Positions 26,537 through 35,171 of a DNA stretch of 64,000 bases are shown in pieces (the first letter of the stretch is position 1; every line of letters starts with the position of its first letter). Location of the stretch: NCBI GenBank assembly GCA_018402665.1, contig JAGYIN010000006.1:50497-114496 (forward strand), in the 5' to 3' direction. Under the pieces are notes generated by a model. It worked only from the letters and a program-made list of their open reading frames with translations, did not search any database and had not been told where the DNA came from. The DNA is from Schleiferiaceae bacterium (lineage in GTDB: Bacteria > Bacteroidota > Bacteroidia > Flavobacteriales > Schleiferiaceae). The translations under genes were made by a program, and so were the position numbers.

Positions 26537-27635
26537 TACTATAGAAGAAGCGTTAAAAGATATTGCCAAAGGCAAAGTTGTTATTGTAGTTGACGACGAG
26601 GATCGTGAAAATGAAGGTGATTTTGTTGCGGCTGCGGAACTAGCGACTCCAGAGTTGATCAATTTCATGGCGACTGAAGGACGCGGTCTAATTTGTACTC
26701 CTATTCTTCGAAAACGCGCTGAGGAATTGGACCTACCGCCTATGGTATCAAACAATACGGATCCGAACAATACTGCTTTCACCGTGAGTATAGATCGTAT
26801 CGGTGAAGGTTGTACCACGGGTATAAGTGCCTATGATCGCTACATGACGGTAAAGGCATTGGTAGACCCAGCCATTCGCCCTGACCAATTGGCAAGACCA
26901 GGACACATCTTCCCTCTTATTGCGAAGGACGGTGGCGTACTGCGTCGCGTCGGGCATACAGAGGCGGCTGTGGATTTAGCCCGCCTTGCTGGCCTAGCTC
27001 CAGCGGGAGTGATTGTTGAGATTATGAACGAGGATGGAACCATGGCCCGATTACCGCAACTCAAAGAAATAGCGGTGAAGCATAATCTTAAAATCATTAC
27101 GATAGAGGACCTTGTCGCCTACCGTATGTCTAAGGAAAGTTTGATCGAACTCGAGGAGAAGGTCCAAATCACGACACCACACGGAGCATTCACGCTACAC
27201 GCATTCGAACAAAAAACCAACCATCAAGTGCATTTGGCGCTGACCATGGGCGATTGGGAACTGAACGATGTGGTCCCTGTACGCATTCATAGTGCTGGCG
27301 TTGCAAATGATATCTTCCATTTACTTACCAGTAATGAAAGTTCACGCTTAGAAAAGGCTTTAAAAGGAATTGCGACGAAGAAACGAGGTGCCATCATTTA
27401 TATGAATCAAGAACCGAATGGTGACCGATTATTAAGCAGAATACGTTCCTTTAAAAAAGATAATGATACCTCCACTCCCAGCTTTACAAAGGATACTAGG
27501 GACTTTGGAATAGGTGCGCAAATCATTCATTACCTGGGAATTAGAAAAGTTGATTTACTTACAAATAATCCAATCAAACGGGTTGGTGTAAGTGGTTACG
27601 GTATTGAGATTGTCAAAAATTCTAATTTAGAATGA
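26526..27635 (+). CDS. ribB: DHBP synthase with degenerate GTP cyclohydrolase II domain (RibBX-like)
   Basis: A 369-residue fusion. Residues 1-200 are an intact 3,4-dihydroxy-2-butanone 4-phosphate synthase (ribulose 5-phosphate to DHBP plus formate in riboflavin synthesis): VVDDEDRENEGDF with the acidic loop, EGRGLICTPI, FTVSIDRIGEGCTTGISAYDR, GGVLRRVGHTEAAVDL. Residues 201-369 align in layout with the GTP cyclohydrolase II half but hold no Cys at all, so the three zinc-ligand cysteines and the RCDCG signature of RibA are missing. That half cannot be an active RibA by family rules; similar inactive fusions are called RibBX. Start overlaps the GT2 gene by 11 bases. Confidence 0.85.
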   Translation: MSLNTIEEALKDIAKGKVVIVVDDEDRENEGDFVAAAELATPELINFMATEGRGLICTPILRKRAEELDLPPMVSNNTDPNNTAFTVSIDRIGEGCTTGISAYDRYMTVKALVDPAIRPDQLARPGHIFPLIAKDGGVLRRVGHTEAAVDLARLAGLAPAGVIVEIMNEDGTMARLPQLKEIAVKHNLKIITIEDLVAYRMSKESLIELEEKVQITTPHGAFTLHAFEQKTNHQVHLALTMGDWELNDVVPVRIHSAGVANDIFHLLTSNESSRLEKALKGIATKKRGAIIYMNQEPNGDRLLSRIRSFKKDNDTSTPSFTKDTRDFGIGAQIIHYLGIRKVDLLTNNPIKRVGVSGYGIEIVKNSNLE

Positions 27636-28471
27636 ACCACTCCAACGGCATAGCACTCGCGGTAAATTTTTACCGTAGGCAACAAAACATACCTTCATTA
27701 GGATGGGTGCTTGCTGTTTCTGGTATTAGCGGTGTTTTAGAAACACTTCCCATTTTACTCTCACTACCGTTGATACGAACCCTGTTTCTAAATACTGAAC
27801 AGGTGTTCTTAGGCTCCATTCAGGTTGAAGTGGCGCACTATGTACTGGCTCTACTTGTGCTATTACTATTGCGTTTGTTTGTAGGTATTTACAGCCAATT
27901 TTTAAATGCATCCACACGCATTCAACTGCTCGCCCATTTTAGAGCGAATTCACCCCAATCCGAAAGACAACGACTAAAAACTGTATTTGGCAAAAGTGTC
28001 CAAAGCATCAATTTTCTGCTTGTAGGTTGGTCACAACTTCTGCCCGGTCTTCTCTTCTCGGGTGCAGGAATAGCTTTATTTCCTGAATTCGGTGGAATTA
28101 TACTGGGTATATTACTGCTGTGGCTGGTGCCCATGCGCGTTCTTAAAAATCGACAAGACCAGGCGCATGAACATGCAAGTACGCTTCAATCAGCATTGGA
28201 CGAGAATGAGTCGATCACAATAGATTGGCGCGATGCTCGCTATAAAGCTGCGCGTTTAGACAGTGTCAATAAGAATTTGAGAGAATTTATCATCGTTAGT
28301 ACACTCATTGTTGCCTTGTTTCTTTCGCACGCATTGGGTTTGTCCGTCTCAGACAATTCACTTCTTATCATCTTGATGCTTTTAAGGGGAATGCAACAGT
28401 TGTTCACCGCCTATATTATGGCTCAACAAGTTTCTGCATTGCGTGGCTTTCTTAAGGAATTTGCACACTAA
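27632..28471 (+). CDS. Orphan six-helix membrane protein, ABC-exporter transmembrane domain-like
   Basis: A 279-residue membrane protein not confidently assigned. Six hydrophobic stretches at about 22-45, 66-88, 127-145, 148-170, 215-235 and 240-260, with the loop between helix 2 and 3 (YSQFLNASTRIQLLAHFR) and a long cytoplasmic helical segment (VLKNRQDQAHEHASTLQSAL) resemble the type IV ABC exporter TMD. No Walker A, signature LSGGQ or any ATPase domain follows: the frame ends at 28471 and the next gene is a lipoprotein. It overlaps ribB by 4 bases. It could be a decayed PglK/MsbA-like exporter half or a family that borrows an ATPase in trans. Confidence 0.6.
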   Translation: MNHSNGIALAVNFYRRQQNIPSLGWVLAVSGISGVLETLPILLSLPLIRTLFLNTEQVFLGSIQVEVAHYVLALLVLLLLRLFVGIYSQFLNASTRIQLLAHFRANSPQSERQRLKTVFGKSVQSINFLLVGWSQLLPGLLFSGAGIALFPEFGGIILGILLLWLVPMRVLKNRQDQAHEHASTLQSALDENESITIDWRDARYKAARLDSVNKNLREFIIVSTLIVALFLSHALGLSVSDNSLLIILMLLRGMQQLFTAYIMAQQVSALRGFLKEFAH

Positions 28472-28528
28472 TTCAAGCGCATACTTTGCAGAATTGGGTA
28501 TCTTTACAAACGTAAAATAAACCAAATC

Positions 28529-30583
28529 ATGAAAAAGCTCTTATTTTCAGCACTCACAGCTGGAATGGCCTTAAGTAGCTGTCAGTCAGATGTTGTTGAT
28601 CCAACGAACATTGACATTATAGCGGATCCCATTATTGCATTACCTCTTGGAGAGATTGGTCTAACCATGGATCATTTGCTCATTCCTGACAGTTCATTAA
28701 TTTTCGATGACAATACAGTCTACAAAGTCATTGTAGCCCAGGATAGTGTTTTCGGTATTGATGTGAATGATTTAATCAGTATTCCGGCACAATCTCCATC
28801 GAGCAGCAGTATTTCAATGGGAACGGTTGCCGTGAGTAACGTTTCTTTGACTCAAGACATAGCACTGGGCGCTGTAGCTTCAGATGCTGGTTTAACAGCC
28901 ATTTCATCCGCTCACGGAAGCAATGCACCTTTTCCACAATTGAACGAATCCAACGTGGGTACGTATGGCGGAAGTGGCTTCGGTACGTTTACCAGTGCAT
29001 CATTTTCAAACGGAACACTCACATTGGGGCTAACAAATGATTGGCCTGTCCCTGTTAGTATGGGCATAGACTTGGTCAATGCATCCACCGGTGCAACTAT
29101 ATTGACCTACGCCATGAATAACGTTGCTGCAAATGGAGGAACGGGTAGTGATACCGAATCGTTGGTGAACATCACGTTGCCAAACAGCATCGGTTTCAAA
29201 ATCACTTCATTGACATCACCAGGATCAGGGACAAATTTGGTTGCAATGGATACCACAGATAATTTAGAATTAGCGATTTCATCGGCAAATTTGGAAGTCT
29301 ATAATGCCATCACACAAATCAGTACGCAAGATATTAGCTCTGATACTCAATATGTAGATTTGAGTACCGGTGGTTCAGAGGAGTTGAGAGAATTAATGTT
29401 CAGTACGGCGAGCTTCGACTATGAATTTGTTTCGACGTTAGCTGAAAACTTAGAATTGAATTTGAACTTCCCTGGCTCGGACCAAAACGGTGTTGAAGTC
29501 GATACTACCATTACCATTGCGGCAGGTGCTACGACCACGGGATCTATTAATTTAAACGGGACCATCCTAGATTTAACACAAGATCCTAGCCAGAATCACA
29601 GTCGCCTACCCATTGCTGTTGCAGCAACTCTTGTAGGGTCTGGTAATATGGTAAATATCGATAGTTCTGATGCTTTAGACATGACCTTCGAAATGACCAA
29701 CCTACAATTTGGTCACATTAAAGGTTTCTTTGGAACGCAACAAATAACTATTGATCCAGGAGCTGTGGATTTAGCTATAGATTTCTTAGAAAACTTCGAT
29801 GGTGAAATTTCTTTCGCCGAACCAAGCATCGCTATGGCCATTACCAATTCCATTGGTCTACCCATTCAACTGGTTTTGGACTTCAACAGTTTTAAGGACG
29901 GTACGGCTTATGGCTTGAATGGGCCAAACTACGTATTACCCTACCCTACAACTTTAGGAAATACGGCAACAGGAACCTTAACGTTCGATAATACTAATTC
30001 AAGTATTGTCGACGTATTTACATTGCCTAAAGACTCCATTACCTATGGGGGATCCGTCAACGTTAATCATGACACAGCAACGTTTGGCACAGAAAACTTT
30101 GTCACGAATACAAGCAGTATTTCTGGAGATTTGTTAATGGAGATGCCCTTTTATTTCACGGCAACTGGCTTAGGCTTCTACGATACACTCGCTACCGATC
30201 AAAATAATTTGGATGCACTACCTGCAGGGACCACTTTGGAATCTGCAAAACTACTTTTGCAGACCACCACTACGCTTCCATTAGATGCATCGCTAAATCT
30301 GACATTCTATGATGCCAACTGGAATACCATCCTAGTTAAAGATTTTGGCCTCATGGAAAGTGGAATACCAGATGCGAACGGCATTATAGTCGCACCAAAT
30401 GTTTTAGATACAGAACTGGAACTCGATGCAAGTGAAGCAACTGCAGTGCTCGAAGCCGTTCATATTACTGCTGAAGCCACTATGGACACCTACAATGTAG
30501 GCACCGATCCAGTGAAACTCAGAACAGATGCTACCCTGAATTTAAATTTAGGTGTGCAGTTCAAAGTAAACGTTACCTTATAA
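28529..30583 (+). CDS. Large Bacteroidota lipoprotein of unknown function
   Basis: A 684-residue predicted lipoprotein: the signal peptide ends in the lipobox LSSC with Cys18. The mature protein is Ser/Thr/Asn-rich and made of repeated beta segments (for example FGTFTSASFSNGTLTLGLTN and ATGTLTFDNTNSS); no catalytic motif is visible. Very acidic, no transmembrane helix. Similar secretory-beta lipoproteins exist in many Bacteroidota next to DUF5723 proteins; the following gene is one and starts 13 bases after this stop. A structural or adhesive envelope role is inference. It opens a new transcription unit after the ribB operon. Confidence 0.7.
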   Translation: MKKLLFSALTAGMALSSCQSDVVDPTNIDIIADPIIALPLGEIGLTMDHLLIPDSSLIFDDNTVYKVIVAQDSVFGIDVNDLISIPAQSPSSSSISMGTVAVSNVSLTQDIALGAVASDAGLTAISSAHGSNAPFPQLNESNVGTYGGSGFGTFTSASFSNGTLTLGLTNDWPVPVSMGIDLVNASTGATILTYAMNNVAANGGTGSDTESLVNITLPNSIGFKITSLTSPGSGTNLVAMDTTDNLELAISSANLEVYNAITQISTQDISSDTQYVDLSTGGSEELRELMFSTASFDYEFVSTLAENLELNLNFPGSDQNGVEVDTTITIAAGATTTGSINLNGTILDLTQDPSQNHSRLPIAVAATLVGSGNMVNIDSSDALDMTFEMTNLQFGHIKGFFGTQQITIDPGAVDLAIDFLENFDGEISFAEPSIAMAITNSIGLPIQLVLDFNSFKDGTAYGLNGPNYVLPYPTTLGNTATGTLTFDNTNSSIVDVFTLPKDSITYGGSVNVNHDTATFGTENFVTNTSSISGDLLMEMPFYFTATGLGFYDTLATDQNNLDALPAGTTLESAKLLLQTTTTLPLDASLNLTFYDANWNTILVKDFGLMESGIPDANGIIVAPNVLDTELELDASEATAVLEAVHITAEATMDTYNVGTDPVKLRTDATLNLNLGVQFKVNVTL

Positions 30584-30596
30584 TTTGATAGTTATC

Positions 30597-32156
30597 ATGA
30601 AAAAGACATTAACACTATTCTTTGCTTTGGTTACTATTTTTGGTAACGCACAAGACTTTACAACATTTGGCTTAGCGGCTAACCCAGGTAATCTTCTTCA
30701 AAACCCTGGCGCTGACCCGATGACTAGATTCCACCTGCAATATTTTGGGCTTCAGAATGAACTTAATATGAGTGAAACTGCGGGTAATCTTCTTGCAACA
30801 ACAGATATTTTGCAGAATATCCACGACCTATCTTCTGATGAATTTACCTTAGAAAATGAGACTCAAGTTGATGCCTTACAGATAGGTTTAAAATTGGGAA
30901 ACAACTTCATTTTTGCAGGAAACTCAACAGCCATTGGGGTTGGATTCACCCTTGATAACGACATAGCAAGTTTCGTTAAAAATGGAATGGCTGACTCCAA
31001 CGGAGACTTAAACCTAAACTATTCAGGTAATTTCGATGCCTTAGGTTTACGCTTCCAAATGACGAACTCCACTTATTTCGGATTACAGCGGACCCTCCTC
31101 GAAGAGAAGCTGCGCGTTGGTTTTACCTACCATTTAAATAACTACATCGCAGGCGCTCAGCTCTCTACCAATGCTTTTAGCATTTCCAGCACAGCAAACA
31201 CAACCACAGGAATGAATGCTCTTAATCTAGATTATGATTTTGCTTTAGCCACTACAGGAGTCTTCAACGCTGGTACCTCACTTGATAGCTTAAGTCAGTT
31301 ATCCTCCGACGCTATCGTACCTCTATCCTTAGCAAAGAATGGAGATATCGCTGGATTAGTGAACTATGCTACAACTGGAAGCCAGTCAAATGGTACTGTT
31401 GGTTTCGGCGTAACGTACAGCCCTATAAAGCAGTTGGATATACAACTTTCAATGAGTGGATTGGGTGCCAGTGACGTAAACTTTAATAGTAGTATTGGTA
31501 AAAGTCTTTCAGGCAATGCCACTATTGATGGATTCTCGTACACGAGTGCAGCTGGTGATACACTGGCCAGTGCTGTTTCTAGTGTGATCTCTGATTATAC
31601 CGAAAGTATTCAGAATGGCATCAGCACTGATCTTTTAGATGCTACACAATCATTCTCGTTTAGAACGCCTCAGGTAACCAATGTTGCCTTGAAATACAAT
31701 TTCACGAAATACAGCTACCTAGGTGCTCACTATGTTGATCGTAAGAATTCTTGGAACGACTACACGTATTTAGGCTTCAACACAATGCTTTGGCTGGGTC
31801 GTAACGTTCAACTCAAAGGCGGTTACTACATGGCGATGGATGAAATGCACAACGATCGCATTAATGCCGCATTACAGTTAAGATTAACACCTGTTGTTCA
31901 ATTTTACATCGGTACGACAACCGTCGGTGATGTAGCGACCATAACTAACGAAGTGGTTAACGGACGTATGGGCATTGGGGCATCTACGAGCTCCATCAAT
32001 ATCAGTACAGGGGTAAGCATGGCCTTTTTTGACAATCGATTTAAGAAAGATGATAAAGAAGAAAAGGCAAAAGCCGCTAAATCTTTATCCCGTGCCGATA
32101 AAAAGAAAGTCGATTCTGCAAGGAACAATAGTAAAACGACCAAGGATAATAAATAG
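30597..32156 (+). CDS. DUF5723-type outer-membrane-associated protein
   Basis: A 519-residue exported protein with signal MKKTLTLFFALVTIFGNA. A TTG at 30585 would add four residues; the ATG at 30597 is preferred. It reads as a beta barrel-like protein of DUF5723: LAANPGNLLQNPGADP, YFGLQRTLLEEKLRVGFTYH and repeated strand-rich segments, ending in a Lys-rich tail (about 490-519, KAKAAKSLSRADKKKVDSAR) that is unusual for the family. The function of DUF5723 is unknown. It follows the large lipoprotein and is closed by a terminator at 32175. Confidence 0.7.
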   Translation: MKKTLTLFFALVTIFGNAQDFTTFGLAANPGNLLQNPGADPMTRFHLQYFGLQNELNMSETAGNLLATTDILQNIHDLSSDEFTLENETQVDALQIGLKLGNNFIFAGNSTAIGVGFTLDNDIASFVKNGMADSNGDLNLNYSGNFDALGLRFQMTNSTYFGLQRTLLEEKLRVGFTYHLNNYIAGAQLSTNAFSISSTANTTTGMNALNLDYDFALATTGVFNAGTSLDSLSQLSSDAIVPLSLAKNGDIAGLVNYATTGSQSNGTVGFGVTYSPIKQLDIQLSMSGLGASDVNFNSSIGKSLSGNATIDGFSYTSAAGDTLASAVSSVISDYTESIQNGISTDLLDATQSFSFRTPQVTNVALKYNFTKYSYLGAHYVDRKNSWNDYTYLGFNTMLWLGRNVQLKGGYYMAMDEMHNDRINAALQLRLTPVVQFYIGTTTVGDVATITNEVVNGRMGIGASTSSINISTGVSMAFFDNRFKKDDKEEKAKAAKSLSRADKKKVDSARNNSKTTKDNK

Positions 32157-32174
32157 TTATTCTCCTGCGATACA

Positions 32175-32207
32175 CAAAGGGCTCAGCATACCGCTGGGCC
32201 TTTTTTT
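32175..32207 (+). terminator. Intrinsic terminator after the DUF5723 gene
   Basis: Stem GGGCTCAGC / GCTGGGCC (one G-T pair), loop ATACC, then seven T. Located 18 bases after the stop codon; the T-tract ends at the convergent DUF58 stop codon. Confidence 0.85.
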
Positions 32208-33057
32208 ATGCCAACAATTCGCGTAATAAATACATAGGGTCGCGTCTTGCATCGAGCACTTTACCGTTTACATTAACGTTACGACATAAAGTAAGTACAC
32301 GTTTCTTTTGATTCGAAACGAACGTTACATAGGCTTTGGCATCATTTTGATCAAGGTATGCTTTCGCTCCTGTTTCACTATCTATCACTTGTCGACCAGC
32401 GTAAAGCTCTGCGTTTTGCTCTAGATCACTATGGAATATAAAGGCACATCGAACAGAATGTCCTTCGTAGGCCAATACTGCGGCTGCATCGATAATCGCG
32501 TGGATGTCTTCCTGAAAGAGATCAATAAATAAAATGAACTGACTACGTCGAGGAATTTTGATCAACATCCCCTCTATCTCAGCGGGAATATTGGCGTTTT
32601 TTTTATCTCCTCCTTCTGTTGAAGTCAAATGGCTCAACATTAATTTGATCCATTCCCGAGTGGCTTTTGCTTCAAAAAAATGACTTCCAGTGTTGTTTAC
32701 CTCTATCAACCCCATGGCGTCACGTTGTTTTTGAAGTAACGTACCGATCAAAGTAAGCAGCTGAACAACCTTAGTCCATTTCGACTCTTCTAGCGGCAGA
32801 TGCATACTGGCACTGGAGTCTAGGAAGAAATAGGTTCGAAGGTTAGATTCTGCTTCATATTGCTTTAGCAAATATTTATCCGTCTTCGCTAGAACCGACC
32901 AATCGATATGTTTTGGTGGATCTCCTGGTACATACGCCCTATGTTGTGCAAATTCTACACTATAGCCAAAGTCCGGGCTTTTATGCAAACCTGTCATAAA
33001 TCCCCGGACTCTTTCTTCCGCCCACCAAACGAGCGATGCTATTTCGTGATCATTCAC
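32206..33057 (-). CDS. DUF58-domain protein (vWA-like)
   Basis: A 283-residue DUF58 protein. DUF58 signature: SVEFAQHRAYVPGDPPKHIDW, and a von Willebrand-A-like segment YFFLDSSASMHLPLEES with a MIDAS-type DxSxS. No transmembrane helix, so a cytosolic soluble form. DUF58 proteins usually sit beside a MoxR AAA ATPase in the Bat operon, but no moxR is adjacent here; instead two small helical genes precede it with gaps of 5 and 2 bases. Function is unknown; association with ATPase-driven complex assembly is family knowledge only. Confidence 0.85.
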   Translation of the reverse strand: MNDHEIASLVWWAEERVRGFMTGLHKSPDFGYSVEFAQHRAYVPGDPPKHIDWSVLAKTDKYLLKQYEAESNLRTYFFLDSSASMHLPLEESKWTKVVQLLTLIGTLLQKQRDAMGLIEVNNTGSHFFEAKATREWIKLMLSHLTSTEGGDKKNANIPAEIEGMLIKIPRRSQFILFIDLFQEDIHAIIDAAAVLAYEGHSVRCAFIFHSDLEQNAELYAGRQVIDSETGAKAYLDQNDAKAYVTFVSNQKKRVLTLCRNVNVNGKVLDARRDPMYLLRELLA

Positions 33058-33062
33058 AATAT

Positions 33063-33476
33063 TTAGGTGATAGTTAACTTTTGTCTAGCCCATGTAGATA
33101 ACGTAAGGTAATCTAAAGGAACTGTAGTACGAAATAACTCTAATAATAAAGTGATTCGCATTCTTAACAGCTTAATTCTTGCTACTAACTCCTCGGGAAA
33201 GCCCCCTCTAATCATATGAGTAGAATTGGCTATTCTAATATGCTCTAAAAGAAGATTAATTTGCTCTTTAGCCTCTTTATAATAACCTTCGAATGTATGT
33301 TCAAATCTTGCGCTTACCCCCATATCCAGAAGGTTGCAAACGTTGATGATATCGTCTTTAATTTTAAAAGCGAGGTTAAAAGTGCCATTACTGTGGTAGC
33401 CTTTCGTTAAGGACTGAATGTTTCTGTTAATGGCTAATGCCTCTTGGTAGATAGGCTGACTTACTTTCGTATCCAT
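33063..33476 (-). CDS. Small helical protein, four-helix-bundle (Avd/S23-like) candidate
   Basis: A 137-residue all-helical protein of unknown function. It starts MDTKVSQPIYQEALAINRNI; helices predicted by eye at about 10-30, 40-65, 70-95 and 105-125, with a Leu/Arg-rich fourth helix RIKLLRMRITLLLELFR. The length and helix layout resemble the S23/Avd four-helix-bundle fold, but the family's diagnostic NIAEG-type motif is absent, so the link is weak. It lies 5 bases upstream of the DUF58 gene and 2 bases after the next small gene. Confidence 0.55.
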   Translation of the reverse strand: MDTKVSQPIYQEALAINRNIQSLTKGYHSNGTFNLAFKIKDDIINVCNLLDMGVSARFEHTFEGYYKEAKEQINLLLEHIRIANSTHMIRGGFPEELVARIKLLRMRITLLLELFRTTVPLDYLTLSTWARQKLTIT

Positions 33477-33478
33477 GA

Positions 33479-33862
33479 TTAATTGGGTTTTTGATTTTCG
33501 TTAATTTGGATTAGATGCAATTCCTTTCGTGCGAGTTCTTTCAGTAGATCGAAATACAACTGTTTAACACTTTCGATCATATTATGCAGGCCTGGAAAGT
33601 AGATTTCATCGGGCCACTGACCTAGTAAACTCCATAATTCAGCTACTCTTAGGACGAAGTTTCGATACATCGAAATTTGCTTTTGAAGGGAGAATGAATC
33701 TTGATAATTCACAATAGTTTCGGATAAATGATAGTTACACCTCTGCATTGCTCGATGCAAGTAAGGTCTGTGATACTCATCCAAACGCTTCAAAGCGCTA
33801 TGAGCTAGTTGTTGTACTTCAAATGAATATTTGCTCTGAATGATACTTCTTGACTCATACAT
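33479..33862 (-). CDS. Small helical protein, first gene of DUF58 operon
   Basis: A 127-residue protein of unknown function with no signal peptide. It begins MYESRSIIQSKYSFEVQQLA and shows four probable helices, the last FPGLHNMIESVKQLYFDLLK with an acidic/basic tail; it contains LWSLLGQWPDE between helices three and four. Size and layout parallel its downstream neighbour, although they share little identity beyond the ALxxLxxYH-like spacing near the N terminus, so they may be distant paralogues. It opens the minus operon with DUF58. No recognisable promoter was found in the 229-base gap to the divergent kinase. Confidence 0.55.
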   Translation of the reverse strand: MYESRSIIQSKYSFEVQQLAHSALKRLDEYHRPYLHRAMQRCNYHLSETIVNYQDSFSLQKQISMYRNFVLRVAELWSLLGQWPDEIYFPGLHNMIESVKQLYFDLLKELARKELHLIQINENQKPN

Positions 33863-34091
33863 GGCATTGTAATTTTTAATTGTTTATTGGTAATTAGATC
33901 ACTTGAATTAAATCGTCGCTTTCCCAATTTAGAGTGATCTTTATCAGCGGTTAAAAAGCGATTAAAGGATTAGTGATAAGTCATAGGATTCAAGTGGTTT
34001 TGTTCTTAGTCTTCTAAATCTACGTTCAAAATATATCATTATTATCCACTATTGATAACTCTACTTTATTAACATTAGCTATTTTAGGCGG

Positions 34092-35075
34092 ATGATTATT
34101 ACCAAGACCCCTTTTAGAATTTCGTTTGTTGGCGGTGGAAGTGACCTTCCTGCGTATTACAAAAAGCAGCGCGGCGCAGTGTTGAGTACGAGTATCGATA
34201 AATACATGTATATCAGTACTCATGCCTTTTTTGAGAAGGATAAAATCCGTTGTAAATACTCTCAAACCGAAACAGTAGATGACGTAAAAGACTTACAGCA
34301 TCCTATACTACGTACCGTACTTGAGGACTTTAATCTCAACGGAATTGAGGTAAGTTCTATAGCAGATATTCCAGGAGGTACAGGAATGGGGAGCAGTTCG
34401 AGTTTTACAGTGGGCCTACTCCACAATCTAAGCGCCTATACAGGAAGATCCTATGAGAAAAAGGAGTTAGGTGCTGGCGCATGTCGTGTAGAAATAGATT
34501 TGCTTAAGGAGCCTATTGGCAAGCAGGATCAATATGCCGCAGCATTTGGTGGCTTGAATGTTATCGAATTCAACCCGGATGGATCAGTGGCTGTTCATCC
34601 CGTTCGTATTTCCACAGAGACGAGAGAAAGGCTGAATACCAATTTAAAACTGTATTACCTCGGTAATCAACGCTCTGCGAGTGCCATTTTAGCTGAACAA
34701 AAGAAAAATACCTCGCAAGAGTCGAAATTTCAAGCCTTAACAACAATGGTAGGTTTGGTTTATGAATTACGTGATGCATTAGAAGCAGGAAACTTGAATG
34801 ATTTCGGAACGTTATTGCATGAAAATTGGCTTTTAAAACAACAATTGGCATCTGGTATCACCAACCCTCGCATCACCGAAGCATATGCTGCAGGTCGTGC
34901 TGCAGGTGCGCTAGGTGGTAAACTGCTGGGCGCAGGTGGCGGTGGATTCATGCTTTTCTATGCGCCGGTTGCATCGCATGGTTCGTTGGATCAAGCAATG
35001 AAGGATATTGATGCTGAGCCCTTTAGCTTTAACATGGAAACGGAAGGCTCGAAAATCATCCATGTTGAAAGATAA
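34092..35075 (+). CDS. GHMP kinase, D-glycero-D-manno-heptose 7-phosphate kinase-like
   Basis: A 327-residue GHMP sugar kinase. It starts MIITKTPFRISFVGGGSDLP, the hallmark of the HddA/FkP-type subgroup; the ATP loop is PGGTGMGSSSSFTVGLL at residues 95-112, and motif 3 is LLGAGGGGFMLFYAP near residue 280. It phosphorylates C1 of D-glycero-D-manno-heptose 7-phosphate in GDP- or ADP-heptose supply for LPS or S-layer glycans. Neighbours are not other heptose genes, so the exact sugar is inferred from sequence type only. Divergent from the DUF58 operon; the gap 33863-34091 holds no recognisable motif beyond a single TTATCCACT. Confidence 0.88.
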   Translation: MIITKTPFRISFVGGGSDLPAYYKKQRGAVLSTSIDKYMYISTHAFFEKDKIRCKYSQTETVDDVKDLQHPILRTVLEDFNLNGIEVSSIADIPGGTGMGSSSSFTVGLLHNLSAYTGRSYEKKELGAGACRVEIDLLKEPIGKQDQYAAAFGGLNVIEFNPDGSVAVHPVRISTETRERLNTNLKLYYLGNQRSASAILAEQKKNTSQESKFQALTTMVGLVYELRDALEAGNLNDFGTLLHENWLLKQQLASGITNPRITEAYAAGRAAGALGGKLLGAGGGGFMLFYAPVASHGSLDQAMKDIDAEPFSFNMETEGSKIIHVER

Positions 35076-35108
35076 GTAGGTCGTAATACAACCTATGAAT
35101 TAATTCAT

Positions 35109-35116
35109 TACTTTTG
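35109..35116 (+). promoter_or_regulatory. Probable -7 box for rpsP operon
   Basis: TACTTTTG (TAnnTTTG) 55 bases before the rpsP start. No TTG at 19-base spacing. The leader contains GGGTTTCGGACCC near 35142-35154, a possible small hairpin that could regulate this ribosomal operon. Confidence 0.5.
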
Positions 35117-35171
35117 CGCCTCAATTATTTATTAATTAACGGGGTTTCGGACCCTTTTAAAACAATTAATT

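Noticed and set aside
26526..27635. FMN riboswitch before ribB
   Set aside because: ribB starts inside the previous gene, leaving no leader; no RFN-like conserved elements were seen.
33063..33862. Diversity-generating retroelement around the Avd-like small genes
   Set aside because: No reverse transcriptase, template repeat or variable repeat was seen near, so a retroelement is not supported.
34042..34050. TTATCCACT, a near-match to a DnaA box
   Set aside because: A single near-match in AT-rich DNA, no cluster, not next to dnaA; no evidence of an origin here.
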